A DNA stretch of 14,679 bases from Prevotella sp. CAG:891 (lineage in GTDB: Bacteria; Bacteroidota; Bacteroidia; Bacteroidales; Bacteroidaceae), in the NCBI GenBank assembly GCA_000437675.1, contig FR901741.1, positions 1 to 14,679 on the forward strand, read 5' to 3'. The position numbers and the translations under genes are program-made. Of this stretch, positions 1 to 5,932 are shown piece by piece (the stretch's first letter is position 1; every line of letters begins with the position of its first letter). The notes beneath the pieces were generated by a model. It was not told where the DNA came from and did not search any database. It saw only the letters and a program-made list of their open reading frames with translations.

Positions 1-71
1 AATCAAATCTTCGTCAGAAAAGTTTAGACGACTTCAGTATGTAGCCGGTGGTCTGTGCAGTGCTTCGATGA

Positions 72-79
72 CAAAGGTA
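72..79 (-). promoter_or_regulatory. Possible Bacteroidetes -7 box reading left
   Basis: On the minus strand this reads TACCTTTG, an exact match to the TAnnTTTG consensus of the Bacteroidetes primary sigma factor. I see no TTTG-like -33 box at the usual 19-20 base distance. It would serve a gene beyond the left edge of the window. Confidence 0.3.
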
Positions 80-197
80 CAAAAAAATCGGATACCCCCT
101 CGTATCCCCCTTCTTCAGCTTTATTCAGATCCCGCTTCACCCTATTTCCTAAATACTTAAAAAACTTAATCAGTGCGGTTATATCAAGGTTTATGTT

Positions 198-205
198 TAA
201 CTTTG
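198..205 (+). promoter_or_regulatory. Possible -7 box for the GEVED/sulfatase unit
   Basis: This reads TAACTTTG, an exact match to TAnnTTTG. The upstream -33 position (about 174-178) has no clear TTTG. If used, transcription would begin near 210 and give a leader of about 200 nt ahead of the gene at 408, containing the inverted repeat at 306-354. Confidence 0.3.
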
Positions 206-305
206 CCACGTTTTGATATTTGAGAAAAAGGTCTGATTCTTTTCCTTATTTTTGAAAAAAATGGAAATGATAAGGTCAGAACTCGCAGATATTTTGACAC
301 TAACT

Positions 306-354
306 CCCTACTGTCCTATCAACGAAAACCTTAAGTCCTGCGGACAGGGTAGGG
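306..354 (+). promoter_or_regulatory. Leader inverted repeat with competing hairpins
   Basis: CCCTAC-TGTCC (306-316) is complementary to GGACA-GG-GTAGGG (342-354), 11 pairs with a two-base bulge. The 3' arm can instead pair locally: GTCC (335-338) with GGAC (342-345) around a TGC loop. The two structures share the same GGAC and exclude each other. No T-run follows, so it is not a simple intrinsic terminator. A regulatory leader is inference. Confidence 0.35.
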
Positions 355-407
355 ACGTTCGTTTTGTATTTCCCATCTATGAATAAAATATTTACCATTT
401 ACTGAAA

Positions 408-1541
408 ATGATACAAAAACACCTTCTATTAACCGCCTTTATGGCGCTTACCTGCAGTGCAGCTTGGGCCGATGGAACTGATGTATTCCCGGTGAAGGGA
501 AAAACCTATACCATCAATCGGAATGGCAATGCCAACTCTTATATCCACGAAAAAGGAAACCTGCTGCATGCCGCTCCCAGCACCAACACGCAAAAGCAAT
601 ACTGGACCTTTGTGCCCACTGATAAACCCAACTGCTACTACATTCAGAATGTGACGAGCAAAAAGTATATGCAGTCGACGCATGTGGGCGAAAATACACA
701 GGTGAAAACGGGCAGCGAACCCGTTGAATACAAGGTGATGAAAGGTGAAAATGGTGCACCGGCCAATTACTATTATATGTGCAGTACCGACCAAACGGTA
801 AGTAATGCACAAGACGGTACCTTAGGCCTGAATTATCAGGAAGGAACAGGTAAGGTCGTGGCTTATCACATACGCTATAATCGCGGCAATTCCTATTGGG
901 ACATCAAAGAAACGGAATACGACTATATCTCCCCGACCGTGAATGAACCCACCCCCCTGGCCAAACGATTGGGCATTTACAGTTTGCCTTGCGGAAGCAC
1001 CGGAACGGCCTACTTGAAAGCCTGCCATGTTACGGGCGAAGGCGTTACGGATGAACTGCATTATGCAGCCAAACAAAAGCCGGCTGACTACTTTGTGCTG
1101 GTGCGCAAGGATTCAATCGGCGTTGAACCCGGTAAGACCTTCAAACTTGAATATGATGCTGCCGGTATCGACGAACACCACGCCGTGAGCGTTTACTTCG
1201 ATTGGAACGCCGATGGTGTGTTCGAAACCCAACACGACTTCTATGCCGAGGCTGCAGGCGCTCAGGAATTTACCGTGCCTGCCGAAACAAAAACCGGAAA
1301 AATCAGAATGCGTGTGCGCCTTACCGACAATGAACTCGAAGGGGCTGAAGAAGACGTGCACGGACAGATTTACGACTTCATGATGTATGTGACCCCCAAA
1401 AAGGTGGAGGGCATTGACGATGTGACCCTTGCGGGCAAAGCCGAACGACAAACTCCTCCTTACAACCTCGAAGGCAAGCGCATCAAAATTGAAAATCACA
1501 AGGGCGTTTACATTCAGAACGGTCGCAAGTTTATCAAATAA
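408..1541 (+). CDS. Exported GEVED-domain protein, function unknown
   Basis: The product has 377 residues. The first 21 form a clear signal peptide with a hydrophobic core and cleavage expected after Ala-Trp-Ala21, so it is exported. Residues about 28-170 are rich in aromatic and Asn/Gly residues and resemble a beta-rich, possibly ricin-like (beta-trefoil) region; this fold call is weak. Residues about 240-328 match the GEVED domain of Bacteroidetes secreted proteins: PGKTFKLEY, then VSVYFDWNADGVFE, then FTVPAETKTGKIRMRVRLTD, ending HGQIYDFMMYV. The namesake GEVED motif is degenerate here. The last 30 residues (YNLEGKRI ... KGVYIQNGRKF) resemble the short C-terminal tails common on Prevotella-type secreted proteins. 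It lies 139 bases upstream of a sulfatase in the same direction with no terminator between, so co-transcription is likely. A role in binding a glycan or glycoprotein substrate for the sulfatase is inference only. Confidence 0.8.
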   Translation: MIQKHLLLTAFMALTCSAAWADGTDVFPVKGKTYTINRNGNANSYIHEKGNLLHAAPSTNTQKQYWTFVPTDKPNCYYIQNVTSKKYMQSTHVGENTQVKTGSEPVEYKVMKGENGAPANYYYMCSTDQTVSNAQDGTLGLNYQEGTGKVVAYHIRYNRGNSYWDIKETEYDYISPTVNEPTPLAKRLGIYSLPCGSTGTAYLKACHVTGEGVTDELHYAAKQKPADYFVLVRKDSIGVEPGKTFKLEYDAAGIDEHHAVSVYFDWNADGVFETQHDFYAEAAGAQEFTVPAETKTGKIRMRVRLTDNELEGAEEDVHGQIYDFMMYVTPKKVEGIDDVTLAGKAERQTPPYNLEGKRIKIENHKGVYIQNGRKFIK

Positions 1542-1592
1542 CATACATTGCGGAAAATGCACAAAGGCAAATGCGCCGAGGGCTTTTACCTC

Positions 1593-1605
1593 AGAAACTG
1601 TTTGA
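1593..1605 (+). repeat. 13-base repeat, copy 1
   Basis: AGAAACTGTTTGA occurs here in the GEVED-sulfatase spacer and again at 5862-5874 just after the M64 peptidase stop codon. Both copies are in the same orientation and immediately downstream of a gene. Their function is unknown. Confidence 0.5.
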
Positions 1606-1680
1606 AAAATTAAAACAACTTCAAAAAAAGCCGGACATTGCCAGCATTCTCCTTTTCATTAAAAAGCTATATCTATATCA

Positions 1681-3210
1681 ATGACACATACACAATTACT
1701 GCTTCTTGGCGCAACCGCCTTCTGTGCTTCAACCGCCGTTGCACAGCAAACTGACAAACCCAACATCATTTTCATCCTTTGCGATGACATGGGTTATGGC
1801 GACCTTGGCTGCTACGGACAGCCCTACATCTCAACCCCCAACCTCGACAACATGGCCGCCGAAGGTATGCGTTTTACGCAGGCCTATTCAGGTAGCCCCG
1901 TGAGTGCCCCCTCGCGTGCCACACTGATGACCGGACAGCACACCGGACATACCCACGTGCGCGGCAACAAAGAGTATTGGCGCGGACGTCCGAACGTGAA
2001 ATACGGAGTGTCGCAGGACCCCGATCGAGTAGGCCAGGAACCCTACGATGCCGACCACGTGATTCTGCCCGAAATCATGAAAGCCAATGGCTACACCACG
2101 GGTATGTTTGGTAAATGGGCCGGTGGCTATGAAGGCTCGCACTCTACGCCCGACAAACGCGGCATCGATGAATACTTTGGCTACATCTGCCAATACATGG
2201 CGCACAGCTATTATCCCAACTTCCTGAATCGTTACAGCAAGAGCAAGGGCGACAAAGAGGTTATACGCATTGAATTGACCGAAAATACGAAGTATGGCAT
2301 GGGAGCACAGGATGCAAACTATGCCAAGCGTAAGCAGTATTCGGGCGACATGATTCATCAGGAAGCTATGGAGTGGCTCGACAAGCAAACCGGCGATAAA
2401 CCCTTCTACGGACTCTTTACCTACACCTTGCCCCATGCCGAACTTTATCAGCCGAACGATTCAATTCTGCAGGCATACGTAGGCCGCTTCTGTAACGACA
2501 AAACCTTTGGCGGAACTGACCGTTACCATGCCACCGTCAACACCCATGCCCAGTTTGCAGCCATGATTACGCGCCTCGATGCATACGTGGGCGAAATTCT
2601 GGCCAAACTCAAAGAAAAAGGTTTGGACGAGAATACGCTGGTAATCTTCTCATCGGACAACGGCCCCCACGAGGAAGGTGGTGCTGACCCCGATTTCTTC
2701 GGCCGCGATGGCAAGTTGCAGGGTAAAAAGCGTTCGTGTCACGAAGGCGGTATCCGCGTGCCCTTTATTGTGCGCTGGCCGGGTAAAGTACCTGCCGGAA
2801 CAGTCAACGATCATCAGCTTGCTTTCTACGATGTGATGCCTACGTTCTGCGACTTGATTGGTCAGGAAAACTATGCTGAAGAGTTCAAGAGTAAAACCAA
2901 CCCCAACGACTGCTTCGACGGCATTTCGTTTGCACCCACGCTCTTGGGCAACGACGACAAACAGCAGAAGCACGACTTCCTTTACTGGGAATTCCACGAA
3001 ACCAACCAGATGGGCTTGCGCATGGGCGACTGGAAACTCTATGTGGAGCGCGGTAACTGCAAACTCTTTAATCTGGCAACCGATGTTCACGAGGATCACA
3101 ACGTGGCAGCACAGCATCCCGACATCGTCAACAAGATGAAGAAGATTATTCGCGAACAGCACACCACCCCCGATGTGCCTGAGTTCAAGAATGTGACGCT
3201 GCCTCAGTAA
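1681..3210 (+). CDS. Exported serine-type sulfatase (arylsulfatase A-like)
   Basis: This 509-residue enzyme of the alkaline-phosphatase/sulfatase superfamily hydrolyses sulfate esters. A signal peptide (about residues 1-21, ending AVA-Q) sends it out of the cytoplasm. Metal-binding CDDMGYGD is at 34-41. The catalytic signature is S75-A-P-S-R79 followed by ATLMTG, so the nucleophile would be formylglycine made from serine, which needs an anaerobic radical-SAM sulfatase-maturating enzyme not present in this window. Further motifs are GKWAGG (143-148), LPHAE (about 249-253), FSSDNGPHEEGG (322-333) and GKLQGKKRSCHEGGIRVPF. The usual His of GKWH is Ala146 here, seen in some sulfatase subfamilies. 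The substrate cannot be told from sequence alone; host or dietary sulfated glycan is the usual case in gut and oral Bacteroidales. It is the last gene of its unit, before a strong terminator. Confidence 0.93.
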   Translation: MTHTQLLLLGATAFCASTAVAQQTDKPNIIFILCDDMGYGDLGCYGQPYISTPNLDNMAAEGMRFTQAYSGSPVSAPSRATLMTGQHTGHTHVRGNKEYWRGRPNVKYGVSQDPDRVGQEPYDADHVILPEIMKANGYTTGMFGKWAGGYEGSHSTPDKRGIDEYFGYICQYMAHSYYPNFLNRYSKSKGDKEVIRIELTENTKYGMGAQDANYAKRKQYSGDMIHQEAMEWLDKQTGDKPFYGLFTYTLPHAELYQPNDSILQAYVGRFCNDKTFGGTDRYHATVNTHAQFAAMITRLDAYVGEILAKLKEKGLDENTLVIFSSDNGPHEEGGADPDFFGRDGKLQGKKRSCHEGGIRVPFIVRWPGKVPAGTVNDHQLAFYDVMPTFCDLIGQENYAEEFKSKTNPNDCFDGISFAPTLLGNDDKQQKHDFLYWEFHETNQMGLRMGDWKLYVERGNCKLFNLATDVHEDHNVAAQHPDIVNKMKKIIREQHTTPDVPEFKNVTLPQ

Positions 3211-3295
3211 GTCAGTAACAGCATTCGCACTTTTGCTTTCGTTGCAAAATACATTATCACCTGCGCCCAACCGCTAAGTTGAGCGTAGGGCAAAA

Positions 3296-3334
3296 AAACA
3301 GACGGAATGATTTCTCAGGTCATTCCGTCTGTTT
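3296..3334. terminator. Strong bidirectional terminator
   Basis: AAACAGACGGAATGA (3296-3310) is perfectly complementary to 3320-3334, giving a 15 bp stem and 9-base loop. It has A-rich sequence on the left and T-rich sequence on the right, so it works on both strands. It separates the convergent sulfatase (plus) and BadF-type kinase (minus). Confidence 0.9.
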
Positions 3335-3373
3335 CGTTTTAAAAGTAAAAATGAAGTTTGATTGTGGAAATAA

Positions 3374-4216
3374 TCATTCCACATCCAGCGGAGCCTTCAG
3401 AATGCGTCCCACTGTCAGGCCAAAGCGAAGAGCCGCCTTGCGCAGTTCGTCGGCAAAGACATACGCAATACTACCCACAAAGTGCACCGGCAAGTCGGGA
3501 CGCTCATACTGCAAAATGTTGCGCTCAAAAAAACGGGCAAATTCATCCGCTAAAAGCGCCTGAATGGCCGGGTGCTCCCGGTGCGCTGCCAGGAAAGGCG
3601 CAAACGAAGCCAGAAAGCGGTTGGCCATCGGTTCGCGGTAAACACGCTGAATAATAGCGTCGGCGCTGAGGCCGTAACGCTTTTCAAAAGCCAAACATAC
3701 ATCCTGCGGCAACTGGCGTTTCAGTACATCGCCCAGCAGTCTGCGTCCCAGCACCGCACCGCTGCCTTCGTCGCCCAATATGTAGCCCAACGGCGAAACA
3801 TTTGCCACCAGTTTGCCACCCACATACAGTCCGCTGTTGCTCCCCGTACCCAGAATGCAGGCAATACCATCGTCTGTTCCGCAAAGAGCCCGTGCCGCGC
3901 CCAAAAGGTCCGAGCCCACGGTGATGCGTTCGGCCTGCGGCCAAACCGAGCGCAGTGCCCGTTCCATTGTTTCGCATCCTTTGCCCCGGCATCCGGCACC
4001 ATAGAAGCAAATGTGTGAAACACCTTCAAAGCGTTCGTCCGTCAGCAATTCATGGCGCAGAATGGTCTCGATTTCCGTTTGGCCAATCATAAAAGGGTTC
4101 ATACCCTGCGTGGTGCAACGGGCAATTACCACATTGCCACTTTGCAGCAGCCAGTCGGTTTTCGTACTGCCGCTGTCAGCTGTCAGCAGTAGTGGAGTAT
4201 AGGAAGAGGAATTCAT
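3374..4216 (-). CDS. BadF/BadG/BcrA/BcrD ATPase-family, GlcNAc-kinase-like
   Basis: The product has 280 residues and belongs to the ASKHA (actin/sugar kinase) fold. The phosphate-1 loop is ADSGSTKTDW (13-22). The phosphate-2 motif is LGTGSNSGLYVGG (122-134). LGYILGDEGSGAVLGR (143-158) is typical of N-acetylglucosamine kinases of this family. GSIAYVF near the C-terminus fits the adenosine motif. There is no signal peptide, so it is cytoplasmic. The probable reaction is ATP-dependent phosphorylation of an amino sugar such as GlcNAc, but family members are often annotated only as BadF-type ATPase and the substrate is not proven. There are no iron-sulfur cysteines of the benzoyl-CoA reductase activators, which argues for the kinase branch. 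The ATG at 4216 begins MNSSS, a few residues before the conserved beta strand. It is monocistronic as far as seen and divergent from the M64 peptidase gene. Confidence 0.85.
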   Translation of the reverse strand: MNSSSYTPLLLTADSGSTKTDWLLQSGNVVIARCTTQGMNPFMIGQTEIETILRHELLTDERFEGVSHICFYGAGCRGKGCETMERALRSVWPQAERITVGSDLLGAARALCGTDDGIACILGTGSNSGLYVGGKLVANVSPLGYILGDEGSGAVLGRRLLGDVLKRQLPQDVCLAFEKRYGLSADAIIQRVYREPMANRFLASFAPFLAAHREHPAIQALLADEFARFFERNILQYERPDLPVHFVGSIAYVFADELRKAALRFGLTVGRILKAPLDVE

Positions 4217-4335
4217 GATAAGACAGAAAGTTAAAACAGATATAAACTAAATTAAGGACATCTACTGGCGGCAAAATGAATGCCACGTTGGTAAGCAATC
4301 AAGAGCACAGTATGCAGCCTGCATTCTCCAAAAAA

Positions 4336-4372
4336 CATGCAAAAGTAATTCAGGAAACCATGCAAAAGTAAT
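4336..4372 (-). repeat. Tandem 14-mer containing -7-like boxes
   Basis: CATGCAAAAGTAAT occurs at 4336-4349 and again at 4359-4372, 23 bases apart start to start. On the minus strand each copy contains TACTTTTG, an exact TAnnTTTG match, so they may be alternative promoter boxes for the kinase (leader about 110 nt) or paired protein-binding sites. No clear -33 box is seen at the standard distance. Confidence 0.5.
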
Positions 4373-4541
4373 GATAAGCTGCGGAATGTGTGTCATCAGT
4401 AGGCGGGAAACTGCCAAATGCAGCACAGCAACGCTCAGCTTACTCACGGGTGAAAACAGCTTGCCACCAGCCGAAACCACAGAAAATGGTTGCGGAATCT
4501 ACTTATTGTAAAAAAAGCGCACAAAGCTTTCGTTTTTTTTG

Positions 4542-4549
4542 TAACTTCG
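4542..4549 (+). promoter_or_regulatory. Probable -7 box for the M64 peptidase
   Basis: TAACTTCG differs from TAnnTTTG at one position, sits after a T-run and lies 33 bases before the start codon, a typical promoter distance. A good -33 box was not found. Confidence 0.35.
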
Positions 4550-4582
4550 CGCTGAAAAAGACAATTTCCCAGACATCAACTT

Positions 4583-5863
4583 ATGTATCATATCTTTCGT
4601 ACGCTTATTATTTCCACATTGCTTTTATCCGGCGCCGGAGCGCAGCCTGCAGCAGCCCAACTGACCGATCGCACGCTGCGTATCGATTATCAGTTTAGCG
4701 GCAACAAGCAACAGCAGCACATAGCCGTGTCCGAATTGCTTAGCAACAAAGGTTGGGCCGGACGCACCGTGCATCTCGACAGTCTGCCCCTGAAGGGTAA
4801 CGGCGACATCACGCTTACCGACAAACGAACCGGACGTACGCTTTACAAACAGTCGTTTTCCACCCTGTTCCAAGAGTGGCTCACCACCGAAGAAGCAACC
4901 CGTCTGAGTCGTTCGTTTGAAAACACCTTCCTGCTGCCCATGCCCGTCGATACCGCCGAGGTTACAGTGCAACTCTACGATTTTAAACATCGCGTCATGA
5001 CCTCGTTGCGCCATGAAGTAGTGCCCAGCGATATATTGATTCGTAATCTCGACAGTCACCCCGTAGCCCCTCACCGCTATTTGCATCGCAGTGGCACACC
5101 CGCCGAAAAAATAGATGTGGCCATCGTGGCAGAAGGTTATACCGCCGAACAGGCCGACAGTTTTTACGCCGATGCCCAAAAGGCAGTCGACGCTTTGCTG
5201 CAGCACGAACCTTTCAATCGCTATGCCGACCGTTTTAACTTTGTAGCCGTAGCCCTTCCTTCGGCCGATACCGATGTGAGTATCCCCCAGGAAGGCAAAT
5301 GGCGCAACACCGCCTTAGGCTCGAACTTCTCGACCTTTTATTCCGACCGCTACCTCACCACGCTCAACCAGTTCTCGCTGCACAATCAGTTGGCCGGCAT
5401 TCCCTACGAACACATTATCATTCTGGCCAACACCTATACTTACGGCGGCGGTGGCATATACAATGCTTACACACTGACTACAACGCACCATGCCGATTTC
5501 CGTCCTGTTGTGGTGCATGAGTTTGGTCATAGTTTTGCCGGACTGGCCGATGAGTATTATTACGACGACCAATACGAAAACTATTACGCGTCCGACGTTG
5601 AACCCTGGGAACAAAACCTCACCACTTTGAAGCATTTTGACCAAAAGTGGCAGGATATGCTCCCGCCTCGCACCGCCATACCCACACCGCCCGATGCCCG
5701 ACACATGGATCGTATTGGCGTGTACGAAGGCGGCGGCTACATGTCGAAAGGCGTTTATCGTGCTTATCAGGACTGTCGTATGAAAACCAATTCGTGCAAG
5801 GCATTCTGTCGCGTTTGTCAGCGCGCCATCGAACGGCTCATCCGGTTCTACACCGAGCCTTAG
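4583..5863 (+). CDS. Exported M64-family zinc metallopeptidase
   Basis: The product has 426 residues. Residues 1-26 form a signal peptide (hydrophobic TLIISTLLLSGAGA, then AAA-Q). Residues about 27-150 form the N-terminal beta domain that precedes the catalytic domain in this family. The peptidase M64 (IgA-peptidase-like) domain runs from about 175 (KIDVAIVAEGYT) to the end. The zinc site is H312-E-F-G-H316 followed by SFAGLAD323, fitting the M64 HExxH...GxxD pattern with Glu313 as general base. A C-terminal DCRMKTNSCKAFCRVCQRAI block with four cysteines is also typical of the family. M64 peptidases in Bacteroidales are annotated after an IgA-cleaving founder, but most are uncharacterised and the substrate here is unknown. 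It is followed after 69 bases by ftsK in the same direction with no strong terminator, so partial read-through is possible. Confidence 0.92.
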   Translation: MYHIFRTLIISTLLLSGAGAQPAAAQLTDRTLRIDYQFSGNKQQQHIAVSELLSNKGWAGRTVHLDSLPLKGNGDITLTDKRTGRTLYKQSFSTLFQEWLTTEEATRLSRSFENTFLLPMPVDTAEVTVQLYDFKHRVMTSLRHEVVPSDILIRNLDSHPVAPHRYLHRSGTPAEKIDVAIVAEGYTAEQADSFYADAQKAVDALLQHEPFNRYADRFNFVAVALPSADTDVSIPQEGKWRNTALGSNFSTFYSDRYLTTLNQFSLHNQLAGIPYEHIIILANTYTYGGGGIYNAYTLTTTHHADFRPVVVHEFGHSFAGLADEYYYDDQYENYYASDVEPWEQNLTTLKHFDQKWQDMLPPRTAIPTPPDARHMDRIGVYEGGGYMSKGVYRAYQDCRMKTNSCKAFCRVCQRAIERLIRFYTEP

Positions 5864-5874
5864 AAACTGTTTGA
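5862..5874 (+). repeat. 13-base repeat, copy 2
   Basis: This is the second copy of AGAAACTGTTTGA. It overlaps the last two bases of the M64 peptidase stop codon. A weak GGGGA/TCCCC hairpin (5875-5879 with 5893-5897) follows. Confidence 0.5.
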
Positions 5875-5932
5875 GGGGACAGAAAAAATATATCCCCAGT
5901 CTCAATACATCTCTACATAGCAAATATATTAC

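Larger units (their letters stand above)
1..407. other. Intergenic region, left edge
   Basis: I see no convincing gene in this stretch. A 61-codon minus-strand frame at 24-209 has no family resemblance I recognise. The region holds two -7-like promoter boxes in opposite directions (72-79 minus, 198-205 plus) and a G/C-rich inverted repeat at 306-354. From about 210 onward it most simply reads as the 5' leader of the GEVED-domain gene. Confidence 0.6.
4217..4582. other. Divergent intergenic region
   Basis: These 366 bases lie between the kinase (minus) and the M64 peptidase (plus). No gene is supported; the short frames here have no recognisable content. The region contains a tandem pair of 14-mers at 4336-4372 that read as -7 boxes on the minus strand, and a -7-like box for the plus strand at 4542-4549. 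Confidence 0.6.

Noticed and set aside
24..209. 61-codon minus-strand open frame near the left edge
   Set aside because: It has no recognisable domain, and its start overlaps a plus-strand promoter-like box. It reads as chance in AT-rich intergenic DNA.
1405..1541. C-terminal tail of the GEVED protein as a type IX secretion signal
   Set aside because: The tail resembles short Prevotella-type C-termini but lacks a full conserved CTD. Without knowing whether the genome encodes a type IX system, the claim is unsupported.
2650..3270. 206-codon minus-strand frame antisense to the sulfatase
   Set aside because: It lies wholly opposite a gene with intact catalytic motifs. Long antisense frames are expected with this codon use, and similar ones occur opposite ftsK, trxB, pgi and the HAD gene.
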